In this document: piece by piece, positions 12,092-23,215 of the stretch | Layout of the letters: each line of letters starts with the position of its first letter | How positions within the stretch are numbered: position 1 is the stretch's first letter | Assembly (NCBI RefSeq): GCF_031143425.1 | Contig: NC_090451.1 | Location: 348,944,339 to 349,008,338, forward strand | From: Pleurodeles waltl | Taxonomy: Eukaryota > Chordata > Amphibia > Caudata > Salamandridae | Reading direction: 5' to 3' | Length of the DNA: 64,000 bases | Position numbers and translations under genes: made by a program | The notes under the pieces: model-generated | Told to the model about the DNA's origin: nothing | Seen by the model: only the letters and a program-made list of their open reading frames with translations | Database searches by the model: none

Positions 12092-13611
12092 TGAGGGCAT
12101 GGGAGAGGAGAGTGAACCGCTCCCCGACCTCCTCTGTGTCAAGGAAGGTGATGGGTCAGTGGAGGATGTTAATCTCTCTGACTCCCTGACTCTAGATCAG
12201 AGGAGATACTGCTACGAGTTATTGGAGCAGTTCTCTTCTCTGTTCTCCCTCACTCCTGAGCTCACACACTTGTGTGTCCACGACATTGACACAGGAGACA
12301 GTCCACCTGTGAAGACCAAAATTAATAGGGTGTCAGACAAAGTGAGGTCCAGCATCGAGGATGAAGTTTCCAAGATGCTGGCTCTTGGGGTGATAGAGAA
12401 GTCCAGTAGTCCCTGGTCCAGCCCAGTGGTGTTGGTTCCCAAGGCTGCTGCTTCTGGTGCCAAGCCAGAACTTAGGTTCTGCATGGACTACGGGGTCTCA
12501 ACTCTGACACAAAGACAGATGCTCGCCCCATCCCCCGAGCTGATGAGCTCGTAGACGGACTCGGCGCTGCCAGGTTCCTTAGTACCTTTGACCTCACGTC
12601 AGGGTGCTGGCAGATCGCTTTGATTAAAGGGGCTCAAGAGAGATCCGCTTTCTCTACTCCTGAGGGCCATAACCAGTTCAGAGTAATGCCCTTTGGATTG
12701 AAAAATGCCACGCTACCTTCCAACAGTTGGTTAACGGGGTCCTAGCTTGCAAGGATGCCTTTTGCGCAGCCTACCTAGACGACATTGCCGTCTACAGTTA
12801 CAGCTGGGAGGAACACCTGCTCCATCTCAAGGAGGTGCTTCAGGCCCTGCAACAGGCAGGCCTGACCATCAAGGCCAGTAAGTGCCAGATTGGGCGGGGT
12901 TCCGTGTTGCACTTGGGATACCTAGTAGGTGGTGGCAAGGTGCAACCTCTCCAGGCCAAGATTGAAACTATCAAGGCCTGGCAACCACCTGGAACCCAAA
13001 TAGAGGTGAGAGCCTTCTTAGGCCTCACAGGATAATACCGTAGATTTGTGAAGGGATATGGCACCATAGTTGCCCCCTTAACAGAACTGACATCCAAGAA
13101 AAAACCTAAGTTGCTGAATTGGGCAGAGGCTTGTCAAAAAGCCTATGACCCCCTGAAGGAAGCCATGTGCACGGCCCCCGTGCTCAAGGCAACTGACTAC
13201 TCCAAGGAGTTTATTGTACAGACAGACGCTTCAGAGCATGGCATAGGGCCGTTTCTAGCACAGCTAAATGAGAAGGGCCTAGACCAACCAGTAGTTTTTT
13301 TTAGCAGAAGGCTATTACCATGGGAACAGATGTGGAGTGCTATTGAGAGAGAAGGATTTGCTGTGGTCTGGGCACTAAAGAAGCTGAGACCATACCTGTT
13401 TGGGTCTCACTTCCGGGTTCAGACAGACCACATGCCACTCAGATGGCTCATGCAGATGAGGGGGGAGAATCCTAAATTCTTTAGGTGGTCCATTTCCCTA
13501 CAGGGGATGGACTTTACGGTGGAGCATCGCCCGGGGTTTGACCACGCCAATGTTGATGGTCTCTCCAGATGCTTCCGCCTTAGAGATGACAGCTCTCAGG
13601 AGGTTGGGTAG
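12092..13611 (+). pseudogene. reverse transcriptase and RNase H remnant, copy B
   Basis: It is collinear with copy A. The reverse-transcriptase start region is at 12092-12554, a frame break follows, then the YLDD active site (12772-12783), a TAA at 13033-13035, and RNase H to 13611 ending NVDGLSRCFRL. The polymerase and RNase H motifs are intact locally, but the reading frame is interrupted at the same points as copy A. Confidence 0.9.
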
Positions 13612-13639
13612 CTCTCCCCACTTTCAGCTGGGGGAGACA

Positions 13640-15813
13640 TGTTAGACCTGACAGCCTTAGGGTTGTCACCTGTAACTTTTTGCCTGCCTCCCTCCACTTT
13701 TTGGATACTGTTTTTGATGGATTTAGGACTCTGCGCACTTTACCACTGCTAACCAGTGCTAAAGTGCAATGCTGTCTCCCTTAAAACAAGGTGACATTGA
13801 TTCAGACCCAATTGGCTTATTTAATCTACTTGTAAGTCCCCAGTAAATTGCACTACATGTGCCCAGGGACTGTAGATTAAATGCTACTAGTGGGCCTGCA
13901 GCACTGATTGTGCCACCCACATAGGTAGCCCCACCATGCCTCAGGCCTGTCATTGCAAGGCCTGTGTGTGTAGTTTCACTGCCACTTCGACTTGGCACTT
14001 AAAAGTACTTGCCAAGCCTTAAGTTCCCCTTTTCCTGCATATAAGTCACCCCTAAGGTAGGTCCTAGGTAACCCATAGGGCAGGGTGCTATGTGTGTAAA
14101 AGGCAGGACAAATACCTGTGTAGTTTATATGTCTTGGTAGTGTAGAACTCCTAACTTTGTTTCACACTACTGTGAGGCCTGCTCCTTTCATAGGCTAACA
14201 TTAGGGCTACCATCACATACTGTTTGAGTGGTAGATTCTGATCTGAAAGGGGTAACAAGGTCAAATTTAGTATGGCCACAATGGTAATACAAAATCCTGC
14301 TGACGGGTCAAGTTGGATTTAATATTACCATTTTAGAAATGCCACTTTTAGAAAGTGAGCATTTCACTTCACTTAATTCCTTCTGTGCCTTACAATCCAC
14401 GTCTGGCTGAGTTACTTGATAGCTCTCTTGTGCATTTCACTCAGACAACCCAAAACACAGGATGCTGGGTCACACCTGCACACATCTGCATACTGAATGG
14501 GTCTTCCTGGGCTGGAAGGGCGGAGGGCCTGACACTTACATGTCAAAGGACAGTGGCCTGAACTCACACAATGGACTGCCAAACCTCCTACTGGGACCCT
14601 GGCAGACAGGATGGAACTGAAAGGGGACCTTGTGCGCTTCTAAGCCACTCTTTGAAGTCTCCCCCACTTCAAAGGCGCATTTGGGTATTTAAACAGGCCC
14701 TCTGACCCTACCAACTCAGGCCCTTCTGGACAAGATACCACTGGTGAAGAAACTCTGAACCAGGACCAGCAACCTGCCAAGAGGAACTGCCTGGCTGCCC
14801 AAAAGACTCACCTGACTGCTTTTCTGCAAAGGACTGCTGCTTGCTGTTGTCCTGCTGCTTTGTTGCCCTCTGGCTCTGCTGAGAAGTGCTCTCCAAGGGT
14901 TGGCTAGAGCATGCTTCCTGTTCCTTGAAGTCTCAGGACCAAAAAGACTTCCTCCTGCAAAGAACTCCTTGTGTGGCGAAAATCTGATGCACAGCCTGCC
15001 AGAAACAGCCTGCACCGCGGTGAGAAAACGGACGCCAAACCAAAACAACGCAGCTCGGCTCCCAGAGAGGAGATCGGCACAGCGGAATGTCAACACACGG
15101 CCCACTAGATCGCCGCATAGCCGAGCCGGAACGACGCAGCCTGACTTCCTGTGAGGAGAATCGACGCAGAACCTGCCATGCGACAGAAATTTCCCCACAT
15201 TGCCCACCGGATCGACACAGCTCCTGTGACTTCGTCCTGCACCGCCCAGGATTTCTCCGCATCATCCCCAGGGCATCCGAAAACCCCGCAACCTGAAGAG
15301 GATCTAAGTCAGCACGCATGTGTGGAAAATTATCGACACATCGTCCGTATGTGCCCCGAGAAACAAACGCGCACCTCCCCGTTTTCCACGCATCTCCTCC
15401 TCTGTGGTACCTTGCGGAGAATTTGAACGCAAACCAGGTACTTTGTGCTTGCAAGAGACACTTGTTGCTTTTTAAAGACTAAAGACTCCTTTTATCATTC
15501 TCTAAAGTGATATTTTAACGTGTACTTATCAAATCTTAGTCGTTTTGACTTGCATTTAACCAGATAAATATTCTACATTTTTTTTAAACACTGTGTGGTG
15601 TATTTTTGTGGTGGAACACTGTGTAATTGCATGATTTATTCCACAAATACTTTACACATTGCTTTCTAAGTTAAGCCTGACTGCTCAGTGCCAAGCTACC
15701 AGAGGGTGGGCACAGGATAATTTGGATTGTGTGTGGCTTACCCTGACTAGAGTGAGGGTCCTTGCTTGGGCAGGGGGTAACCTGACTGCCAACCAAAGAC
15801 CCCCTTTCTAACA
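13640..15813 (+). repeat. terminal LTR of copy B, 2174 bp
   Basis: It starts TGTTAGACC after the polypurine tract and ends CCCTTTCTAACA. It contains the empty target site for the solo LTR found in the middle LTR. The 5' 1171 bases are about 99% identical to the middle LTR and the remainder clearly diverged. The flank after it is TCCAT; the matching left flank is outside the window, so the target duplication cannot be checked. Confidence 0.9.
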
Positions 15814-16084
15814 TCCATCAATAAGTGAAGCAGCAAATAGATTTTTCTGTGTGTGTTTTTATACAAATGCACTGGTGACCCCTCTAGTCCACAATCACTT
15901 TACATCCAAGGGACAGAAAGGGAGCGTATTTTAAATATGGCTCTCACATGGTGGTGGTAGGGGGTGCTAAGGGGTGCAGGGAAAGTGGCGCTGTGCTTGG
16001 GGCAGCGCCACTTTCCATAAATCTGCCCCTAAGTGTCTTTTCTCGTCTGTTCCTTAACATATCCATAACTTTACACTTCTTGAC
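15814..16084. other. non-coding spacer with a 14-bp hairpin
   Basis: No gene seen. A perfect inverted repeat GGAAAGTGGCGCTG / CAGCGCCACTTTCC lies at 15980-15993 and 16003-16016, around a 9-base loop. It may belong to a small non-autonomous repeat. Confidence 0.7.
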
Positions 16085-18935
16085 TTATGAACATTGCAAC
16101 AAATCTAAGTTACACAATAATAACATCTGTGTCATTTGACAGTACAATGACTCAATTGGAACCATTTCGAACAGCCCACTCAACATGTGGCACAACACGA
16201 AGATCAGTTTCCTCCAATTTTCTATTGAGTTCTTGAACAATATGGGCAGTACCTTTTGATTATACCTCTGCAGGCACCAACTCCTCATTGGCAATCATTC
16301 CACTTGCAATAATTGGAACTTCAGTGTTCACTGAAGCCTTAGCAATGTTTTGATAAGTTAACATCTCCAAGTTTATCTTGTTCGTTGTTGTTGACCTGAA
16401 TTTATCAAGTTGCACAGGTAAAGGTGTAGAATTTTTGATGCAGGCAAGGTCAATTGTTCCACTTGTAGACATTTGTCTGATTATCTTACATTCTTTGGCA
16501 GATGGTTCAAGATAACTACCAAAGACAATGTGCTGTTCTTGCAAGGTGCACACTGACTTTGATATCTGTAGAACAGTCTGAATGACCTATATGAAGTTTT
16601 GCATGGATGAAATCTTGACCATTCACAATTGTGACATGTAGTCCACAGCAACAGCTGTTTTCAATGAGGACACTTGTTCGAATCGAAATTCTTCCAGTGA
16701 CTTTTTTTAGCTCTTCTACGAGTTTGTCCTTCACTGGTTTGGTTACAGCATCTCCATCAAATAATGCATTTGTTGGAAGCCGATCATGCACGAGAAAATC
16801 CTTGATAAATTCATCCCTTTCTTTTGCTACATCCATCTCTCTATGTGCTTGCAAAAGTTGTTTTTTGTATCTTGTTTTGTAGTGGCTGGTTAGATGAAAC
16901 TCTTACAATAGCAATTAAAATGCGGAAGTTTAGCTTTAGTGATTATGTCAAACAGCTTTTTGTCTTTCAATACAAACTTCTCCTGCTTCGGTTCTGCATA
17001 TAGTTTCGATCCATGTTTCAGGACATCTAGTTGACGTGTGTTTATATTGTTATTAACATATTGTTTGGTCACAAAGTTGTGTAGTCACACAGGCTCAGTC
17101 ATTTCAAAAGGGGTTTCCTTGCTGCTGCATGAAATGAAAAAGGCTGTCAACATGTTTATTAAAACGTAGCCCTCTCTTTCCCACATGGTCATGGTGAGGA
17201 ACAGTTTCATGATGGTCCATTAATTTTGAATTTGTCATCTCTCTGAAAACATTGCAAATAGAAAGGACTTCATGGTAAACTTGTTATCTTTGAGAAACAT
17301 ATCCACTTTTGCGTGTCTGCCCAACAATACCATTGGAGAGTTTCTGTGATCTCTAGATCGTCTGTTCCAGTTGCATATCTGGAGCCACAGCATTGAACCT
17401 TCCCTCTCTGTCATTCACCACAAATTGTCTTTGTGTGAATTTTCTGTGGATGTATGGTTTTTCTACCTCTAGTTTCTTTACTCTTTCCAAATGCTAGAGC
17501 CCATATCACAGGTAGTTTATGCAATGGAATTTGTGAAACACAGTAATCAGTGACTCAGCAGTCTTCACATGCAGCTCCCAATCACCTTCCTGATCAGCAA
17601 GTACCACGTTTTTGACTACAGCTATCATGCGTATACATTTCCCGAGTACTTGCAAAGTTCAGATTATTCTTCAAATTCTTTGACAAACTCTAAACACTTG
17701 GTTTTCAGGTTTTCTGATTTTGAAGTGAGTGTATTGAACATTGCCTGGCTTTGCATTATGGGGGTTATTCTAACTTTGGAGGAGGTGTTAATCCATCCCA
17801 AAAGTGACGGAAAAGTGACGGATTTACCACCAGCCATATTACGAGTCCATTATATCCTATGGAACTCGTAATACGGCTGGTGGTATATCCGTCACTTTAC
17901 CGTCACTTTTGGGACGGATGAACACTCCTCCAAAGTTAGAATAACCCCCTAAGTCTTTTGAATGAAGTGCACCCTAACCCTTGTTCACTTCTGAGATAAG
18001 ATATGCAAAACCTAATTTGTCATTCTTGTTACAGAAAGCATTCCAATGCAATATTTCCATAGCCTCAGATATGATGAGCATACCTTGTAACAAATGAATA
18101 TAAAGAGTTCCGCTCAATATGGACGAGACAGTTTTGCTTCCATAGATTTAAACCTCAATAAGTGCATCGTCTATGGCACATCCACTGTATACCACAGTGC
18201 AACTTTTGTCATGTGGAAAACGGCCATCACTGGATAAAGATCACCAAATTCTACTGGATTGCTCATAAAAATGGCAGCCACAATACAGAAAACACCTTCA
18301 TCACAGAAAATTGGCAGGATACGCTGGTCTTCAAGCTCAGCATGCACATTTTGGAAATTCTTTAGAGCTATGTACACTGGTGGGTAGTTTGTGACTGGAG
18401 ATGGTATTCTTGGTAAAAATCCAACCTTTTTCAGTGGGACAGTATTCTGGGAAATCAGAGCATGAATTCCAGCCCATACAGGAACTGGCTTTTATTCATC
18501 CTTCATTGCGCACCGAAGAAGCAATATGATAAATTCTGTTAAATCAGCTTTGTGCACTGCAGAATTAGATAGAAGAAGATCCATGTCCTCAGCCACTTTG
18601 AAACGTTCTGGTAGTCTGGGGTGTGTTGATGGCTTGTAGTGATTTTGCACACATTGACAAGGCAATTGGGTTATGAGTTTGCAGCTTTGCTTGTTCATGC
18701 CTACAGCTGACACAGCTTGTTTTCCAGCAGCTACTTCATTGGTACAGTCTCGAAAAAGCACCATGCCAGTATCATCTATCCAGAATGTTCCAGACAAAGA
18801 AGAGCTGTCTTCAAAATCAAATTTATCAAGAGTAGCAATTGTAAATCCTTTCCTGGTAAAGTGACTTGGAAGTGGAGTGCTATCGGATTCACAAGATTTT
18901 ACAGCTTGAGCAGCTAACAAGTTCCTGCACAACAA
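16085..18935 (-). pseudogene. unclassified coding repeat, 3' part
   Basis: Fragmented minus-strand coding sequence of a long protein that I do not recognise as a named family. Readable segments in order of the minus strand are: LLAAQAVKSCESDSTPLPSH and FTIATLDKFDFEDSSSLSGT (18.9-18.8 kb); ILPIFCDEGVFCIVAAIFMS and FGDLYPVMAVFHMTK (about 18.3 kb); YAEPKQEKFVLKDKKLFDII (17.0 kb); DAVTKPVKDKLVEELKKVTG with ENSCCCGLHVTIVNGQDFIH (16.8-16.6 kb); and near the end VIVLSNDTDVIIV (about 16.12 kb). Similar long ORFs of unclear nature recur in amphibian and aquatic invertebrate genomes (memory only). Stops, frameshifts and a MITE interrupt it. The 5' part lies beyond the Harbinger element at 29690-30640. 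Confidence 0.65.
17760..17949. mobile_element. 190-bp foldback MITE
   Basis: It is an almost full-length inverted repeat. It begins GGGGGTTATTCTAACTTTGG and ends with the complementary CCAAAGTTAGAATAACCCCC. The arms are about 88 bases and roughly 90% identical, and they pass through GTGACGG-rich and CCACCAGCC blocks to a tiny loop around CCATTATATCCTATGG. Flanking trinucleotides are TAT and TAA, so a TWA-type 3-bp target is possible but not exact. It sits inside the unclassified coding repeat. Confidence 0.88.
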
Positions 18936-19170
18936 TGGCGGACGGTGTTAAAGCGGCGGTAAGACCGCCAACAGGCCGGCGGTAAAACAATTGGAATTAT
19001 GACCGTGGCGGAAACCGCCAACAAAGACAGCCACTTTAACACTCCAACCGCCATGGCGGTACAGACAAACAGCTCGGCGGTCACCGCCAACAGACAGGCA
19101 GAAGACAAAGTACCACCCACAGTATCACAACCTACCAATCCGCCACCTTTTCCAGGGCGGATTCACCGCG
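18936..19170. promoter_or_regulatory. left subterminal GGCGGT/ACCGCC cluster
   Basis: Repeated short palindromes of the form GGCGGTnnnACCGCC or close variants occur here, for example GGCGGTAAGACCGCC (about 18956), TGGCGGAAACCGCC (about 19005), ACCGCCATGGCGGT (about 19048) and GGCGGTCACCGCC (about 19076). Comparable words occur at the other end of the element. Their place and density fit binding sites for the element's own transposase or Myb-like protein; the binding itself is an inference. Confidence 0.6.
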
Positions 19171-19575
19171 GACAAAAAATACGGCGGAAACAGGACTTCG
19201 AAGGGAAAACGCTCACCCCTACACACCCTACGAGGAATCCGGACGCCATAGAACCAGAGCTGCACATCCTGCCAGCCCTCATCTTCTTGCTCCTCTACCA
19301 GGAGCACGAACGCCGGTGGCAAAGACCACGGTGAGTACTGCACCTACGACACAGGGGAGGGGGGAGGGAAAAAACAGGGACACACACATGAAACACCCCC
19401 ACCCCCACCCTCACCAAATACAACACACACACTAATACAGCATGATACAGTATAGTTACACCCCCCAACCACCCCGGAAGAATGCAAAGACAAAAGGAAA
19501 TTAGTGTAACCATTGTAATATATTAAAATCAAGTACGCAAAAATATATATATACACCATAAACAAAATATACACA
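19171..19575. other. non-coding interior of the Harbinger element
   Basis: No gene seen. It contains a C-rich and CA-rich stretch (19360-19440) and an AT-rich stretch just before the nested LTR. Confidence 0.6.
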
Positions 19576-21452
19576 TGTAGGAGGCTGGCCTGGCTTGTAG
19601 TGGGTACCAAAGGTACTTACACCTTGTGCCAGGTCCAGTTATCCCTTATTAGTATAGAAGAGGTGTTTCTAGCAGCTTAGGCTGATAGAAGGTAGCTATG
19701 GCAAAGCAGCTTAGGCTGAACTAGGAGACATGTAAAGCTCCTACTATACCACTGGTGTCATATGCACAATATCATAAGAAAACACAATACACAGAAGTAC
19801 TAAAAATAAAGGTACTTTACTTTTATGACAATATGCCAAAAGTATCTCAGTGAGTACCCTCAGTATGAGGATAAGTTATATACACAAGATATATGTACAC
19901 AAACCAAAATTAGGCAGGTCATAGCAAGAAAAGTAATGCAAGCAGTGTAAAGTTACAGTAGATTGCAATAGGAGCACATAGATATAGGAGCAACACAAAC
20001 CATATACTCCAAAAGTGGAATGCGAACCACGAATGGACCCCAAACCTATATGAGCTTATAGAGGGTCACTGGAACTGTAAGAAAACAGTGAGGGTTAGAA
20101 AAATAGCCCACCCCAAGACCCAGAAAGGTAGGTGTAAAGTGCACCTACTACCCCCAGAGAGCACAGAAGTCGTGATAGGGGGATTCTGCAGGAAGAACAA
20201 ACACCTGCAATGCAACAACAGTGGATTTCCGGACCTGAGTACCTGTAAGACAAGAGGACCAAGTCCAATAGTCGCAACAGTGTCGGGAGTGGGCAGGAGC
20301 CCAGGAAATGCCAGCTGAGGGTGCAAGGAAGCTGCCACCTGTTGGAAGAAGCTTGGAGTTCTTCAAGAAAGAAGAGGACTAGGAACTTCTCCTTTGAAGG
20401 ATTGATATCCCACGTCGCGATGAAGCTTGCAGAGGTGTTTCCATGCAGCAAGACCACAAACAAGCCTTGCTAGCTGCAAGGATTGCGGTAGAGGTTTTTT
20501 GGGTGCTGCTGTGGCCCAGGAGGGACCAGGATGTCGCCACTTAGAGAAGGAGACAGAGGGGGCACCCAGCAATTCAGGGAGCCCTCACAGAAGCAGGCAG
20601 CACCCATAGAAGTACCTGAACAGGCACTTAGAAGAAAAGTGAACTGGAGTCCACTCGAAGTCACAAAAGGGAGTTCCACGATGCCAGAGGACAACTCAGA
20701 AGGTTGTGCACTGCAGGAAGGAGTTTCGGGGACCCAGGCTTGGCTGTGCACAAAGGAAATCCTGGAAGAGTGCATAGGAGCCGGAGCAGCTGCAAATCAC
20801 GCGGTACCCAGCAATGCAATCTGGCGTGGGGAGGCAAGGACTTACCTCCACCAAACTTGGACTGAAGAGTCACTGGACTATGGGAGTCACTTGGACAGAG
20901 TTGCTGAGTTCCGGGGACCATGCTCGTTGTGCTGAGAGGGGACCCAGAGGACCAGTGATGCAGTCTTTTGGTGCCTGCGGTTGCAGGGGGAAGATTCCGT
21001 CGACCCACTGGAGATTTCTTCAGAGATCCTGGTGCAGAGAGGAGGCAGGCTACCCCCAGAGCATGCACCACCTGGAAACAGTCGAGAAAGCCAGCAGGAT
21101 GAAGCGATACAAGGTTGCTAGTAGTCGTCTTGCTACTTTGTTGCAGTTTTGCAGGCGTCCTGAGCAGTCAGCGGTCGATCCTTTGGCAGAAGGTGAAGAG
21201 GGAGATGCAGAGGAACTCTGGTGAGCTCTTGCATTCGTTATCTGGTGAGATCCCCAAAGCAGAGACCCTAAATAGCCAGAAATGGAGGTTTGGCTACCTA
21301 GGAAGGAGGATTGGCTACCAATAGAGGTAAGAGCCTATCAGAAGGAGCCTCTGACGTCACCTGCTGGCACTGGCCACTCAGAGACTAAAACAACATATAT
21401 ACAGTGAAATATGGGGGTAACATGCCAGGCAAGATGGTACTTTCCTACTACA
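19576..21452 (-). repeat. solo LTR of the copy C family, short form, minus strand
   Basis: Read on the minus strand it starts TGTAGTAGGAAAGTACCATC and ends CCAGCCTCCTACA. It corresponds to both ends and most of the body of the copy C LTR (51744-54749). It is 1877 bp rather than 3006 because a segment of about 1.1 kb after the first 70 bases is absent: the sequence passes from GTTGTTTTAGT directly to CTGAGTGGCCAGTGCCAGCA. The flanks ACACA and ACAAG do not form a clean target duplication. Confidence 0.87.
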
Positions 21453-21664
21453 ACAAGCTTAGTAGTCCAAGTAGTGCTCCAATGAAGTCCGTGGAACACT
21501 GGGCCCACACGGAATGGGCGAGGCCCACACAAGATCCCCAACCATGACTGAGAGAACACTGCAGGGGCATCAGAGAGCAAGAAAACAGGCACCTCAGGGG
21601 GAGGGAAAGGGGGGGCACCTCAGCCGGTTGAGTGCACGACGCCAAATCCACAAGAGGGCCACAT

Positions 21665-21905
21665 GCCCACTGTTCAATCCTGGGAAGTGCAAAGCCACAG
21701 TCTCCCAAGTCTATACAGTGGGTGGTTTGCCCACTGTTCCATCCTGGGGAGTGCAAAGCCACAGTCTCTCAAGTCTCTACAGTGGGTGGTTTGCCCACTC
21801 TTCCATCCTGGGGAGTGCAAAGCCACAGTCTCGCAAGTCTCTACAGTGGGTGGGTTGCCCACTGTTCAATCCTGGGGAGTGCAAAGCCACAGTCTCTCAA
21901 GTGGA
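21665..21905. repeat. 64-bp minisatellite, about 4 units
   Basis: The unit contains GCCCACTGTTC(A/C)ATCCTGGG and CAGTGGGTGG. The GCCCAC phase points are at 21665, 21729, 21793 and 21857, exactly 64 bases apart. Confidence 0.95.
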
Positions 21906-21912
21906 TGCCTTT

Positions 21913-22628
21913 CTCCACTTGTTCTGGAGGGGGCTCTGTGCCCAGAGTGCTTCATCCTGCTAAGGACAGAGGTAGTGGATGACAGTCTCCACTGGTTCTG
22001 GAGGGGGCATGGTGCCCAGAGTGCTTCATCCTGCTAAGGACAGAGGTAGTGGATGACAGTCTCCACTGGTTCTGGAGGGGGCATAGTGCCCAAAGTGCTT
22101 CATCCTGCTAAGGACAGAGGTAGTGGATGTATCTCTCCACTGGTTCTGGAGGGGGCATGGTGCCCAGAGTGCTTCATCCTGCTAAGGACAGAGGTAGTGG
22201 AGGACAGTCTCCACTGGTTCTGGAGGGGGCTCTGTGCCCAGAGTGCTTCATCCTGCTAAGGACAGAGGTAGTGGATGACAGTGCCCACTGGTTCTGGAGG
22301 GGGCATGGTGCCCAGAGTGCTTCATCCTGCTAAGGACAGAGGTAGTGGATGTATCTCACCACTGGTTCTGGAGGGGGCATGGTGCCCAGAGTGCTTCATC
22401 CTGCTAAGGACAGAGGTAGTGGAGGACAGTCTCCACTGGTTCTGGAGGGGGCTCTGTGCCCAGAGTGCTTCATCCTGCTAAGGACAGAGGTAGTGGATGA
22501 CAGTCTCCACTGGTTCTGGAGGGGGCATGGTGCCCAAAGTGCTTCATCCTGCTAAGGACAGAGGTAGTGGAGGACAGTCTCCACTGGTTCTGGAGGGGGC
22601 TCTGTGCCCAGAGTGCTTCATCCTGCTC
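21913..22628. repeat. 74-bp minisatellite, about 9.7 units
   Basis: The unit starts CTCCACTGGTTCTGGAGGGG and ends GGTAGTGGATGACAGT. Units alternate between a GGCATGGTGCC and a GGCTCTGTGCC version. Because 74 is not a multiple of three, the same peptide-like strings recur in rotating frames; these are not genes. Confidence 0.96.
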
Positions 22629-23095
22629 GTGACAGACTCAGTAGCGTCAGTGCCATTGGCGCTGATGGGCCAGCGGTGCTTGTGGCGGCGGTGCCCTGTT
22701 CAGCGGTGCATGGAGCGGCGGTGCCCTGTTCAGCGGTGCTTGTAGTGGCGGGGCCCTGTTCAACGGTGCTTGGAGCGGCAGTGCCCTGTTCAGCGTTGCT
22801 TGGAGCGGCGGTGCCCTGTTCAGAGGTGCTTGAGGCAGCGGTGCCCTGTTTAGTGGTGCTGGAAGCGGCGAGCTCCTTTGCAGTGACTCAGCTGCTGGCG
22901 GTCCTCTCTGTCCCAGCGGGGCTTGTGCTGGCCATCCTCTCTGTCCCAGCGGGGCTTGTGCTGGCGGTCCTCTCTGTCCATGAGGGGATGATGGCCGTAG
23001 GCCTCCTGGGCAGCGGGGATGATGGCGGTGGCCTCCTGGGCAGTGGGGATGATGGCGGTGGCCTCCTGGGCAGTGGGGATGTTGGCGGTCTCCTC
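22629..23095 (-). repeat. 30-, 33- and 30-bp minisatellites in the Myb-like 3' extension
   Basis: There are three adjacent arrays. A 30-bp unit (GCGGCGGTGCCCTGTTCAGC...) has about six copies at 22672-22868. A 33-bp unit (GGCGGTCCTCTCTGTCCCAG...) has about 2.5 copies at 22898-22985. A 30-bp unit (GCCTCCTGGGCAGTGGGGAT...) has about 3.5 copies at 22986-23095. All periods are multiples of three. On the minus strand the last two read as repeats of PTAQEATAII and of HKPRWDREDRQ in the same frame as the Myb-like exon 3. Confidence 0.9.
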
Positions 23096-23215
23096 CGCCG
23101 TGCTGCTCTTCCCAGACTTTATGGGTTTCTTGTGGCCCTTCCCCACCTTGGAAGGTGTCGCAGCTGACTCCACACTCCCACCGGGACCCCTGGGAGCGGC
23201 TTTGGTGGCTGGAGT
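22850..23215 (-). pseudogene. in-frame 3' extension of the Myb-like gene beyond its TAG
   Basis: After the stop that ends the 579-residue reading at 23216, the same frame stays open to 22850. It reads TPATKAAPRGPGG, then a lysine-rich KVGKGHKKPIKSGKSS, then ten- and eleven-residue repeats. This suggests the ancestral protein was longer and that the TAG is a later truncation. The alternative is a fortuitous open frame kept by three-base periodicity. Confidence 0.5.

Larger units (their letters stand above)
8662..13639 (+). mobile_element. Gmr1-like Ty3/Gypsy internal region, copy B
   Basis: A complete but dead internal region of 4978 bp between the middle LTR and the terminal LTR. The order is primer-binding region, gag, protease, integrase, reverse transcriptase, RNase H, polypurine tract. 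From 9695 on it is almost identical to copy A; 8662-9694 supplies the 5' part of gag that copy A would have off window. Confidence 0.92.
1..14810 (+). repeat. 9694-bp tandem duplication (copies A and B)
   Basis: Bases 1-5116 match 9695-14810 at a constant offset of 9694 with no net insertion or deletion. Reading the two side by side I counted about 35 substitutions, roughly 0.7%. The match covers the gag-to-RNaseH internal region and the first 1171 bases of the following LTR, and stops at the point where a foreign solo LTR interrupts the first copy. Premature stops and frameshifts are shared, so the element was already dead when duplicated. The true left end lies outside the window. Confidence 0.93.

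Noticed and set aside
1..13611. Endogenous retrovirus with an envelope gene
   Set aside because: RNase H is followed directly by the polypurine tract and LTR in all three copies; there is no envelope-like frame, and the domains are Ty3/Gypsy.
19576..21452. Target duplication ACACA/ACAAG for the minus-strand solo LTR
   Set aside because: Only three of five bases agree, so it is not supported.
22053..22745. Series of near-identical 68-residue open frames
   Set aside because: They are one 74-bp repeat read in successive frames, not genes.
21913..23095. CRISPR-like regular spacing
   Set aside because: Units are contiguous without unique spacers, and the DNA is clearly eukaryotic.
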